Source of the DNA: Hsuehochloa calcarea
Taxonomy: Eukaryota; Streptophyta; Magnoliopsida; Poales; Poaceae
Reading direction: 5' to 3'
DNA: 64,000 bases
Assembly: GCA_036346395.1 (NCBI GenBank)
Contig: CM070599.1
Location: 36,199,232 to 36,263,231 of the forward strand
Made by a program: the position numbers and the translations under genes. Below the pieces are notes generated by a model. That model saw nothing but the letters and a program-made list of their open reading frames with translations. It made no database searches and was not told where the DNA came from. Below, one piece after another: positions 11,506 to 22,828 of this stretch (the stretch's first letter is position 1; each line of letters starts with the position of its first letter).

Positions 11506-12847
11506 TTATTCATGAGCTTCACGGTGGTCAGGAAACTTGTCCTTTACAACACCACTGGTTTGGTTTTGACTTGGCATGGAAGCGTCCTTGGATGCCTGTG
11601 GGGTCCGATGACTTTTACTTGAAGTCAAATCAGACTGAGCCGTGTAATTCGTTGAATCTCACCGGTGATCGTTGAGGGCATTTATTGATGAAATGACCTT
11701 TTTCTCCACAGTTGAAACAACGAAGATGAGCGATTGGGTTTCGTGATCGCAGTCGGGAAGACGAAGAAGGTCTTCACTTCTTTCAATCTCTTCTGAGGTA
11801 CTCTGACACTTTGGCACAACCCGATTTTCCTTTTCAAGGTCGATGGTGGTTGTCCTTGCAATCCTTACTTACGACGAGTCTCGCAAAGAACTTGAAGACT
11901 TGTCCTTTGCAACTCAATTGCTTTGGTCAATCGGACGCAAGAAGCAATCTTTGGGCAAATGGTCTTGTCCTTCACAAAGAAAACAGTGACTTTACTCATC
12001 GGACAATCACCGTGGTGATCCTTACCACGCTGGGGGCGCTTGAAACATTGATCCGACCGATGTCCTCTTTCTCCACAACGCATGCAAAGCTATCCGTTCA
12101 CTGTGGCAATCTTCGTTGATGGTGTTCTCACAATGGGACAAGAGGGCACCGGGCATGAGTAGCAAGAGTGTCCATATTGCCCGCATGTGAAGCATGCTCC
12201 TTTGCACCTTGTCTTAATGGAGGACATAATTGGGCATGTCCCGACTTGCCACATTCAAGACAAACAGTTGGCGGGGCTTCCGGGTCTTCTGGTAGAACTT
12301 CAGCAGGTACAACTTGTTTTTCGTTGGGACCTTTGAGAAACTCTTTATTGCCAAGGCTGAGGTTGGTGATGATGATGTTCTTCACGATTCTTCATGTTTC
12401 CGCTTGGGACATCTGTTCTTGCGTGTCTGGGTTGCCGCAATAATGACACTTGATTCCTTGGTCTTGCTTTCTTTGGGGCATCTGTTGGCGAAGTGTCCTG
12501 ACTCTTGCAATGAAAGCGTGTGTTGTCCTTCAGGTCTTCCGTGTAATGCAGTACCATCGCCCTTGGGTATTTCTTGAGGTTGACGGGTGGCAGGGTCTGC
12601 TTTGTTGTCTTCTACACCACTTGCACGACGAAGCTTTTTCTGAGGACATCTATTAGCATAGTGCCCTTTTTCTCCGCAAGTGAAGCAGTTAAAGCTAGCC
12701 GCTGGTTTGATCTGGTGCAGTCGTCAAATGAATTACTCCCATTGGAAAGCGGAGTTGAGTTGAAGTTGGAGCCTTTGGTATCGGATTGTCGACTTCTTTC
12801 TTTGAAATCGACACCACTTCCTTCTACTTTGGTCTCTTGGGTGCCAT
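11506..12847 (-). pseudogene. Poly-CCHC zinc-knuckle protein, copy B, broken
   Basis: The ATG (MAPKRPK) is at 12845-12847 and the stop equivalent to copy A is at 11506-11508. Recognisable knuckles include CLECGKSGHAQLC (one residue short) and CMRCGERGHRSDQC. The frame is lost many times, in places different from copy A. Many of the differences from copy A fall at CAG or CTG trinucleotides. Either this copy has decayed or the sequence is poorly called here. Confidence 0.65.
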
Positions 12848-13168
12848 CCGAGAGAACAACCTAGGTTAGGAGGATTTATATGAGGGTTCACCGCCCTCTA
12901 AGGCACAATGTAAGAAACTCAAACCGAACGAGGAGAATAATCAAATACAATACAAAGCCTAGAATGGCTGCATTATATTAAAGGGGTTAAGTGTTACATG
13001 ACTTTTACAGTACAGCATATAGGCCACACTAAGCCATGACACAGGATACAAACACAACGTCTACAAAAGAAGGAAACAAAAGCACTTGCAACCAAGGATG
13101 CTAATGCAAGCACCGCTAGCCAACTCGGATCAAGCTAATGCAAGCACTGCTAGCCAACCTAGACTAGC

Positions 13169-13554
13169 CTAACTATTCCCACACGAAGACGCAGACTTCA
13201 GGGTTGGATTGTCCTTCCAGGAGAGGCAGATGGTAGTAGAAAGGCGATTCCCGCAGAAGGTCGATGTGCATCCGGTCAGCGCTTGCAGCGGCATGTCGCC
13301 GCGCCTTGAATCGCATCGCCACACCGCCGTGAGTAGTCCCGAGTCAAGGTGTGAGCGATGAACTCACCTCTCTAGCATAGAGGAAAACCTCCATGGTCCA
13401 TGACTCTTGGTCCTGGGTTTGAGTCTTTCGCCTCAAGATAGGCTTGCGGTTGTAGTCCGTGGTACATGAGTTGGCGAAGGAAATCCACACACTCATCTCC
13501 ATTTTCTTCATGAGAAAACAAGTCCCACGGTCCATCTGGACGAAGGGTCGCCAT
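13169..13554 (-). pseudogene. N-terminal Gag-like ORF, copy B, broken
   Basis: The ATG is at 13552-13554. The first 60 codons are open (MATLRPDGPWDLFSHEENG...) and then hit a stop at 13372. The stop position equivalent to copy A is 13169-13171. Confidence 0.5.
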
Positions 13555-13754
13555 CTACAATTTTTGAAACAAGTGGGAGTCGACCGAGTAAAATTCAAGT
13601 GAAATTAAGGAAAGTAAGGAACTAAGGAGGGTAAGTCATAGCAAATAATACGCTATATTTTGCCAAAGTTTTTAGAGGTTTTGAAAATAATACCAAAGTC
13701 CTTAGGCTCGACTAGCCTAACTAAGATTCCTACACCATATGCTCGATATCACTC

Positions 13755-16700
13755 TGTCGGACCCGGATTTTGTAAATCCAAATCCTCCGTGAAATCACTG
13801 CTATTCTCGGATCAAGAGCTAGCACTTCATGTGCACGCTTCAATCAACCATACATGGCGCAAACTTTATTTCATTCATTAATTTACACATCAGAGTTTAC
13901 ATAGACCGCTTTGGGTCAATTTTTACAATAAAGGCCGGACAGGCCAAAAGAATACATTACAAAAGATAGCGGAAGCAACAACGAAAGCAAAGGGGTGAGG
14001 GCACATCTTACCGCAGGCAAGTGACTGGGGAACCCGTGTACGCCCGATATTATCCGAAAACTTCAGACAATATAGGAGGCACACAAGAACCAACGGTCGC
14101 CTAGACCGAGGTGAGACTAGAACAACTAAGGACTAAACTACGCTCAACATTCCTGTCTTCAAACTCGGATCCTTGTTGATAGCCCGGTTCCTGCTTCGAG
14201 GGTTTGGGAAAGAGCGAGGATGAGCACAACTACCGTGCTCGCGAGCCGACACAACAGATGCAATAATATTCATGCACAGTTTAACAAGGAAGGCTCGGGT
14301 TCTTTTATTTGCGCAAAGCAATATTTATAAATACAGATATTAGAAAATCCTATCACTTAGCATTTGGACCAAATTGCAATTTTTTTAAAGAGATTAATTG
14401 TGCAATAATTGATAACAGCAGAGGTTCCCTCCATCGGAAACTCTATCTCATGCTTCTTTTTCTTTGGTGGTCATACCCACCTAATATCAACACTGGGTAA
14501 GAATACCCAGGAAAATCCAAATCAAGGGCTAGGTGAGCCCCGCACATTTTTCATCCCACCCACCAAAGTTTTTGAAATAGAACTAACTCTTATGAGCTCC
14601 GCCTGCCCGCCCTTGACCGTGGGCACTACTGCTCAATGCTTTTATTCTCTGCAGAGATTGTACATCTTACCCACAAGAGATAATCACTTGATATATACAC
14701 ACGTTTAGAGACATGTGAATCAAGGGAGATTACCACAAGGCCTTTCCAAGGCATCCCTCGATATTTGCTGCACCCGCTAAGGTTTCACCTGAGCGGGGTG
14801 TCGTTCCCGTGGGACCCGACAACCGCTACGCCCAGACCCCCTCTTGCGCCATGCAACTTACGCCTAGGGTCCCGTAAGTTACATTCCCAACACGTAGCCT
14901 CTGGGCTCACGGATTGGGGAGCCCTCCAATGGTGCACTGCGTGCAAGGACACCAATTAGTTAGCCAGTCGACACCATTATAGACTTGTGGTCAGCATGCT
15001 TTACAATAAGAGGTCATCACAGGATTAAGTCCTTAAGATTATCTGGGCGGTTCTTACCACATACCCTCCACAAAAATATCCTGGGCTACATTAGCACCCA
15101 ACCATTTACCCGCCAGCTTACCATCCGCCCAGATGGGTATTAGCAAATTTTAGAGTTTTGGAGGAGTATAAAACAAATTATCCAACCATTTCACTATTCT
15201 CCCAATGGTGCCCAAAACAATTGATGATGATTAAAGGATGATGATTTGGGGTAGTAATACCCCGGTACTTAAACAAGTCTAGCATGGCATTTAAGTACGA
15301 CCTATAACTAGTATGTTACCAGATATTTACTAGGGTGACAAGGATACTGGGAGTTCAACTTTCAAGGGAATGGCAATAATAATTTATTAATCAACAAGTA
15401 GGCCTTTAACTACCTTAGAGAATTTGACATACATTTGCATAAAAATTATAGCATGCAATTTGATACTTTAACAGAATATAATTTGCATAAAATGTGGGAT
15501 CAATATGATCAAAGTGTTGACTCGCCTGGGCTATTTTACCGTGGCCTTGATCTTACTCAAAGCCTGATTAGACAGAGGTTCGAAGTCTTGGTCGGGCTTT
15601 GCTTGAGTCTTGGATCTGCTTGAGCCGTCGATTCTTCTGGACTTCGATTTCTAATTACGCAATAACGATTGAAAAACCAAATAAATACAAGAATCCAAGA
15701 GACCAAATAAAACACAAGAGCCTCGGAAAGATTGCGGAGGACGGCTTGAGAGAATGGTTTGGGCGACACCGGAATGTTTGACAGAGTCAAACGTCCAGTT
15801 GGGCGAAAGGAGGAATGGCAGAAGATTTCTGCCATGAGGGAGGATACAAAGAAGGTATGGTCCAAGGAGCTCTCGCTGTAATGTTTCATCATGGATTAGA
15901 AGACAAAGAAGACTACCATTCAACAGTGACAAAGCAACTCGACTACCGGTTCTATACCAGCCTAGAATACTTGATCGACACAAAATCCAATGGCAATTCA
16001 ATCCAAATCTCAGCTACCATGTAATACTCAATGATTCAAAAGCTAGCTACTCAACTTACTACTACAACCTATTACCAAGTCAAGACACAATTTCTATTGC
16101 CAACCACAACTCATTTCCAAACAATACAAATTGATAAGGCAATCAAATCAATACTTCCACTTTCACTAAATATCATTACTCCAATAATCATTGATCCATA
16201 CCGATTTAACACTAACCAACAATTAACAATTGATTATCAAATCCAATAGACAATATTGCAATCAAGATTAAAACTATCCTTAATAATCAAGATCACAATT
16301 AATAATTCAATTTATCATCAAACCCTTATATTGAGGATCAAGAATCACGCACGCTTAATCAATAATCAACTTACTATCAACAAAACATTCTATTAATCCA
16401 TGGCGACATTTCTAAATCGTTGATCGGTGGTAACCTCATTTCTATCGCAACGATCCGGGAAGCAAATACGAATCACATGTTGACAATCAAATATATGAAT
16501 AACAATTAATCGCAACCTCTACGACACAACAACTCAATCGACAGATAACCAACGGTGGCATTTATTAGCAATATCAAGCGTAAGCTCTTCATTGCTAGAT
16601 CAATACAATGCCTATCGCTAAACAACCTCAACTCGACAATTACTAGTGATCCTCGACAAAACTCGATGGATTAAATATGCATAATAATCACAAGTTCATC

Positions 16701-18515
16701 GTCATACAAAAGATTTATGATCTCATACAATGATCACAATAAAATTAATCGTTAACAACCATTACTCAAAAATCAATGATCAATGACAATCACAAAAGAT
16801 TCATCAAATATGATGATTATGACAATCACTACTAATCCAAAAATATCGAGATGGGAGAGCTACACTCAGATTAATCATCCCAATGCCTTGACAAAGAATC
16901 GTCAAGAACAAAGTTCGCACCCACACTAATACGGTGACAACATTCTCAAACAACCATTCAATACCCACAATCAACAATTGGAGAATACATAATTAGCAAC
17001 AATTCCATCTCATTCAATAGTTGTCCCGAGACCAAGACTTGGCAAACTAACAATGGCAAGAATCGAGTCCACTGTGCCTTACACATCGCCCGATCATCCC
17101 TTGTTGTCGACTTTGGGAGGAGGGGTTTCGCCACAGAGAGAGCAGCGCAGGTGGGCAACAGGAGCAAGGGGAGGCTCGCATCACGCCAATGGTGGTTGGA
17201 GGTTGAGGGGATCTAGGGTTGCTCAAAATGGGATGTTGGCGGGTGAGGAGGTGAGGGAGGTGGTGGCACCACGAGCTGACCGAGCCAAGGATAATGGCGG
17301 CGTTGCCAACCGAGGGGAGAACCGGGGAGAAAGAGAAAAGAGCCAGGGAGGTGGAGGGAGGCTCACCGGGCGCCGGGGGGGCCGATCAAACCGAGGTGGT
17401 GTCGGAGAAGACGCAGCCGGCAGTGGTTCTCTGGGAGGCGGCGCGGCGGCCGGCTTGTGGTCGGGAGGCACCGGGAGTCGCCAGGCGCCCAGGCACGGGC
17501 GACCGGTCCGCCTCGAGGCGGTGACGAGGGCGCACTGAAGGCAGAGGGGCTTTGCCTGAGGGGGAACCCGGCGCGCTTGGAGAGACTTACCTGGGGAGAG
17601 GGAGGAGCAACGCGGAGAGGAGGTGGAAGGGCTCGGGCCTCTTTATAGCCGCTGGAGGGGGAGAGACGGAACCGGGTTTGACGGAGGCGGCATGGGCGGC
17701 CATGGCGCCGATGGGACGCGGTATGGTGCTGCGGAGTGGGCGACGACGTGGGCGACGAGACGGAGCTGTCGACACGGAGGTATGGGCGGCGATGTGCTGG
17801 GGCCCGGTGGAGTTGGTGGCGAGGCGACGCGAGGTGGGGGCGGCGCTGCAGTGGAGCAGTTGGAGGCGGGGGAAAAGTTGGGGGCGAGCGCAGCAGTGGG
17901 CCGGGCCGAAGGAGACGAAGGGGTCGGCGGCGCGAGGGAGGAAGAGAGAACGGCGACGCGCTCGAAGGAGATGAAGCGGGGAGACGAAGGATCGGCGAAG
18001 AGGCGGTGGCGCGAGGGAGCGAGACGACGCGCGGCTCGGGAGAAGAAAGGGGGAGACGAAGCGGCGACGCGGCCGAGGGGATTCGGGGAGAGGAATCGGG
18101 CGACGCGGCCGAAGGAGCCGAGGGAATAAGGGGAGAGAGAGAGACGGCCAGAGAGAAGGAGATAAGGGAGCAGGCCGTGGGCCGGGCGAACGGGAGAGAG
18201 AAAGAGAAACGGCGAGCGGGCCGTGGGCCGGGAAAGCGGAAGAAGAAGGGAAAAAGGCGGGCCGCAGCGGAAAGCTGGTGGGCCGGCCGAAAAAGTGGCT
18301 CAAATAAGGGCAAGGCTTTTTAGGGGAACCCAAAAATTGAAAAAGATGAAATTCAAATTAAATTTTGAATTCGAAATTTTGAGGATGAGTTTGAAACACA
18401 AACCCGCGCTTAAAGAGAGCTCGAGAAATTAGAAATTTAAGCGGCAAACGAAAATCAACGAAAATCGAAATTGAGATAACGGCGCTATTTGCTATCTGAA
18501 AAACGGGATGTTACA
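13755..18515 (-). repeat. LTR-C, complete (4761 bp)
   Basis: Begins TGTCGGACCC and ends GATGTTACA on the plus strand. It is the 5' LTR of unit B and the right edge of the array. It joins Copia-type DNA at 18516. U3 is about 17270-18515. Confidence 0.9.
17642..17647 (-). promoter_or_regulatory. TATA box of LTR-C
   Basis: The minus strand reads GGCTATAAAGAGGCCCG, as in the other two LTRs. Confidence 0.75.
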
Positions 18516-18828
18516 CTTCCTCGTCATCAACCATGACCATCTCCACGCTCAACCTGCATATGCAAAAATCAAAGAACGTTTTTTTGGCACAAGTTCTCCA
18601 CTTGACCAATATGAGTTCACACACGTATATCACACTCTCATCCATCAATAAACACAAATCATATCATCCACGATCATAAATTTTAGCTTTTAGAACATAA
18701 ATCAAGACTACTCTATAAAACAGGTCGTGTGTACACGTCGGTCATACCGTTGGCCAACTAGACACGAGTACTCAAGGTACTCGAAGAAAACAAGTATTGA
18801 AGCACTCGAAGCCTACAATCGCTTACCA

Positions 18829-19045
18829 GAAGTATACGACCACTTACCAAAGGCATACGACCACTTACTATAAGCGTATGACTACCGATCAGAAACTAAC
18901 GACCACTAATCGCAAAGTCTACGACCCTCACCATGAAGCCCGCGACTACCGATCACGAAGCCCACGACTACCGATCACGAAGCCCACGACTACTGATCAC
19001 GAAGCCCACAACTACCGACCACAAAGCCCACAACTATCGACCAGT
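18829..19045 (+). repeat. Degenerate 20-22-bp tandem repeat
   Basis: About ten units, the clearest being CGACTACCGATCACGAAGCC with period 22. Units touch each other without spacers, so this is a minisatellite and not a CRISPR array. Confidence 0.75.
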
Positions 19046-19151
19046 CACTGTAGCTTCAACCATTGACCAGTCACTATAGCTTTGACCATCGACCATGCCA
19101 CTCCAACTGCCCATCGTGCTCGATACACACCTCAACTTATGACTGAGTACA

Positions 19152-19305
19152 TTACTCGGAGCTCTACCACTTGGTACTCGAAAAACTAACACTCGGTACT
19201 CAGAGCTATAATACTCGGAACTACAGTACTAGGAGCTATAGTACTCTGAACTGTATTACTCGGTACTAGAAACTACAGTACTCGTAGCTACAATACTCTG
19301 AGTCC
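19152..19305 (+). repeat. Degenerate 15-bp tandem repeat
   Basis: Units resemble TACTCGGAGCTATAA (variants include TACTAGGAGCTATAG and TACTCGTAGCTACAA) with period 15 and some 22-bp steps. It sits directly downstream of the 22-bp array. Confidence 0.65.
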
Positions 19306-19529
19306 AGTCGAAAGGATCAACGAATATCACCAATTAGACCACCCGATACAAGGCACGATCCGACCATTCATACTGAAAGCCAGCAACCGAAACTTTCACA
19401 ACCGCAAATGTCAATACAACCCAACCATCAATTATTCGTCATCACAAAGTCTATGACCAGTCCACATGGTCTTTTACGACCAGCTTCTAAAGGGGTATCT
19501 ATCATGTAACGAGTAGGCGTTGCTGTTAA

Positions 19530-20380
19530 AGGGAGATGCAAGAAGCGTAGTAGGCAAGTACATAAGGAACTGTCGGTGAAGGCTGGTCATGGCTCATCAA
19601 GTAGCCATGAGCATGGACGAGGTGTGAGCGAGGCGGATAGAGTAGCCGAGGCGGCAGAGGTGGACGTGGAGACAAGTCTGGGCAATGCAGTGGTGACAGA
19701 TACCATAAAAAGTCACATATAAAGAATTTTGAATGTCATAAATTTTGTCACTACGTGTCGGAGTGTCATAACCACATAAAGTGGTTCAGCTGTGAAAAGT
19801 ACGGGCACTACGCTTCAGATTGGCAAAACAAGAAGAAGAACGAGGAGGTAAACCTCACCCGAGCTTGTGAAGACGACGAGCCTACCCTACTTCTCTCCTT
19901 ATGTGTCAAAGAGGCACCGGTCGTGGTGTTGTTGAACGAGGAGAACATAGTTCCTAAACTACACATGGAGGGAGGCAACCACGATCACACTGATATGTGG
20001 TACTTGGACAATAGAGCAAGCAATCACATGATAGGAGATCGCTCCATGTTCCATGAGCTTGACGAGAAGATTTTGGGCAATGTCAAGTTTGGCGATGGCT
20101 CCACGGTGTAGATAAGAGGCATAGGTACAATGATGCTGCGATGCAAGAACGGTGATCAAAAGATGTTGCCTGAAATTTACTTTATACCGAGTTTGTACAA
20201 CAACATACTCAGTCTCGAACAATTGCGGAAAAAGGGTACAAGGTGGAGCTACAGGATGAGGTCTTGCAAGTCTATATGACAAAAATAAAGATCTGTTGAT
20301 GAAAGTGAAATCCCCGAACCGGTTGTTCAAAATTTTCCTGAAAATTTGTAAGCCGGTTTGTCTGAAGGACAATCTGGAGG
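19530..20380 (+). pseudogene. Copia element 1 Gag and protease remnant
   Basis: A degenerate Gag tail rich in Arg and Gly codons is followed by two damaged knuckles, CHKFCHYVSEC and FSCEKYGHYASDW. The open part 19755-20111 then carries the Copia protease signature WYLDNRASNHMIGDRSMFHE, in which the Gly of the usual D-[ST/N]-G-A active site has become Arg. Downstream residues resemble the GAG-pre-integrase start. A stop at 20109 and frame loss follow. Integrase and most of the reverse transcriptase are absent. Confidence 0.8.
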
Positions 20381-21297
20381 AGCCAGAGTGGAACTGAGAA
20401 ATTAAGGTAGGACATGGTGAAACGGCACATAGTGGTGCAGAAGGCACAGCAAGCGAAGCCTCGGGAGGTTCAGACGGTGTGCAGCCAGGCGCATAGAGTG
20501 CTGTAGGGGGCGGCGAGTCCCACGCACATTCAGGACGCGATGTACCTGCAGCTGAAGGCGGTGGGCCCATGCGCATGCCTGCGTAGCAGGAGGTATCGGC
20601 TCGGCGAGGGGCTCATTGGATCAGCAGGACCGGGTGCTTTCTGAAGCCACGAGTGCTGATGGTGCCAGATCTAAAGAAGAGGGCTTGAGCGAGCAAGTGA
20701 CAAGCTTGGAGGGACAAGATGGTGGCTCAGGAAGGAGTTCCAGCTCATGTGCACGCAGCTCGCATAAAAGGTCCAGTGGGGGCAGAGGCACTGCTCCCTT
20801 GCATTCGCACGCGCGGCGTCCCATCGATGGGTCCCATGGAGGGGTCGCGTCGACGCGCATCCAACACAAGGCAGTTGGTCCTACAGAGGCGCGTCGTGTC
20901 AGAAGGCAGGGGTCAGAGCGAGCGTTTTTCTCTAGCGTATCGCAAGAAAACTCCAACCAGGATAGAGGGCCCCCACGGCTATTGTCCCCACATGCCTGCC
21001 TGCTCTGGTGGGGCGGTTAAGCCGATTTCTTTCTCGACTCGCATCCACATCCACATGCATGCAAGCTCAGAGCAAGGCAGCGGGGACAGAACAAAAGAGT
21101 CCATCTACAACTTGACGGCAGAAATTGTGGGCGTGTATGCGGTGTCGTCCTCGAAGGCAAGGAGGAACGTGAAGCTTGAGAAGGGGGAGATTGTGCCCAC
21201 AAGGCAGAGGAAGGACAAGTTTGAGAAGAGTGGGAAGAAGTCAAATAAGAATGAGGTGGAGCCAGGGGAAGTTGCTCCACTTGAAAAAAAATAGGAC
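20381..21297 (+). pseudogene. Copia element 1, probable hinge region remnant
   Basis: GC-rich DNA with long but shifting open frames on both strands. Its place, just before the C-terminus of the polyprotein, and its Gly/Ala/Pro/Ser-rich translation fit the variable hinge between integrase and reverse transcriptase. No catalytic motif is visible, so the call is by position. Confidence 0.35.
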
Positions 21298-21477
21298 CAG
21301 GATCTTAGCAGGAAGTTGAGTTCGTCTGCTCAGATACGCGAAGAAGCGAATATCATAGTTGATCACATCAGAACAAAAGTTCAACTTGCTGATATTTTGA
21401 CAAAGTTGCTAGGACATATCAAGTTCTTGGAGATGAGAGAGAAGATTGGCGTGATCAAGGTAAAGAAACAAGATTAA
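21298..21477 (+). pseudogene. Copia element 1 polyprotein C-terminus (end of RNase H)
   Basis: The frame reads ...IIVDHIRTKVQLADILTK followed by LLGHIKFLEMREKIGVIK and stops at TAA 21475-21477. The A-D-I-L-T-K block and the following L-G...F-x-E-M-R-E-K-I-G are typical of the end of plant Copia polyproteins. The 3' LTR appears to begin soon after (about 21485) but is cut by MULE 1 at about 21570. Confidence 0.8.
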
Positions 21478-21946
21478 AGGAGTGATTGATGGAATTAATC
21501 TTGTTGATAGTTTTTCGTTTCCATTTTCTATTTTAGTTGTCGTATCCGGTTCTTGGAAATGGGGCCTAGCCCGGATGACGCTGCTTGCACCATGTTGCAC
21601 CTCATCCATGCCCCCCCTGGCCCGGAGCTCCTGCATCATTGCATGGTGGCCCAGATGCTATCTCGTTGAAGGATTTAGACCAGTCATTATAAGTTAATGG
21701 AGTATTTTGATGATTAATAATAAATCTATTTATGAGACTAACATTTTTATTGTTATATCTAGTATGTAGTCTCATTTGGATATAAAGGTGAAATTCAACG
21801 ATGTATGCATTCAACATCATATTTCTTATATATTGTTGCATTCATCGGATCCAAAATATAGGTTGAACTCAACCATAAGTTTAACTTGAATATGTGCATA
21901 TGTTCCTATTACACATTTGTGTATGCACACATTTAGGGGGAGTTCA

Positions 21947-22639
21947 TGTAACACCCTGACCCAAAATAGGCTCAATGCACAGCCCACCGTGGGGCGGATC
22001 CGCCCACACATAGCATCACACTTACACTTTCGTCCTCGCTTCGTGTAAAAGGGCTAATCCGGAGGTGCTACGTTTGGATCCAACAGGCATTATATACTAC
22101 TACAACTCACTTGAGACAAGCCATGTGAGACTAATCCCACCACACAACTCCTCATGGGCCACGCTACGAGCAGGCCAGGGTATTACATTCATCCTCCCTT
22201 AAGGGCTGACGCCCTCAGCAGCATACCGCATACGCGGTAAATGCCCAGAACCACCTCTCGGTATACGTCTGTGCGTCTAGTGCCGACACATATGTCATGC
22301 CATGTGTCCACTCCGGGCCCACATGCGCCATGCGCCATATGCCCGCGCCCCTGTCCCGCACGCGCCCGTGCAGCGAAAGTTGATGCTCTGATACCATCTG
22401 TAACACCCTGACCCAAAATAGGCACAATGTTCAGCCCACCGTGGGGCGGACCCGCCCACATATAGCACTTCACTTACACTTTCGTCCTCGCTTCGTGTAA
22501 AAGGGTTAACCCGGAGGTGCTACGTTTGGATCCAACAGGCATTATATACTACTACAACTCACTTGAGACAAGCCATGTGGGACTAATCCCACCACACAAC
22601 TCCTCATGGGCCACGCTACGAGCAGGCCGGAGTATTACA
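21947..22639 (-). mobile_element. TRIM (terminal-repeat retrotransposon in miniature)
   Basis: Two 241-bp direct repeats (21947-22187 and 22399-22639) start TGTAACACCCTG and end GTATTACA. They enclose only 211 bp. On the minus strand the internal part begins with primer site TGGTATCAGAGC, two bases after the right-hand repeat, and ends with purine tract GGGAGGATGAA before the left repeat. Both flanks carry the 5-bp target duplication GTTCA (21942-21946 and 22640-22644). There is no coding capacity. I see no 5S RNA motif, so it is not a Cassandra element. Confidence 0.93.
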
Positions 22640-22828
22640 GTTCACTCTATATTTTTGTAGTTTCATTAGTATTGATCTATATTCTGTTCTCCACACATAT
22701 ATTTGGGATCTCTGCTTTGAAACATACCCTTGAGTATATATAAAATTTGTGTAGTTCGTATATACTCATTTGTTCTCTCATTTATCTACCTTCAATTGGT
22801 TATCATCAATTATCAAAGAGGGAAAGAT

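Larger units (their letters stand above)
11096..13754 (-). mobile_element. Internal region B of the array element
   Basis: This 2659-bp region is the counterpart of 3660-6350. It has the polypurine tract at 11096-11109, the zinc-knuckle gene, the N-terminal ORF, and a degenerate primer site next to LTR-C. Confidence 0.85.
1..18515 (-). mobile_element. Tandem LTR-internal-LTR-internal-LTR array of a non-autonomous Gypsy-type retrotransposon
   Basis: The same sequence recurs three times with a spacing of about 7.4 kb: positions 1, 7421 and 14813 start the same stretch. Boundaries follow LTR rules. Each complete LTR runs TGTCGG...TTACA on the plus strand, which is TGTAACATCC...TCCGACA on the minus strand. 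A tRNA-Met primer site lies next to one edge and a purine tract next to the other, so the element reads on the minus strand. The order is LTR-A (cut by the window start), internal A, LTR-B, internal B, LTR-C. Internal regions share LTRs, which is the expected product of unequal recombination between LTRs. The 5 bp after LTR-C are CTTCC; the partner target duplication would lie left of the window and cannot be checked. LTRs longer than the internal region recall LARD-type elements of grasses. Confidence 0.9.
18516..19529 (+). mobile_element. Probable 5' LTR/leader remnant of Copia element 1
   Basis: This stretch lies between LTR-C and the first Gag-like codons of Copia 1. It holds CTATAAAAC near 18712 and two tandem-repeat blocks. 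The left LTR edge is missing, probably removed when the array element inserted at 18515. The assignment rests on position. Confidence 0.4.

Noticed and set aside
18829..19045. CRISPR-like regular repeats
   Set aside because: The units are contiguous, degenerate and without spacers, and the DNA is plant nuclear. It is a minisatellite.
20616..21294. Overlapping open frames of 134 and 191 codons as a possible host gene
   Set aside because: They sit between Copia protease and RNase H remnants, change frame, and carry no domain. A decayed Copia hinge is more likely.
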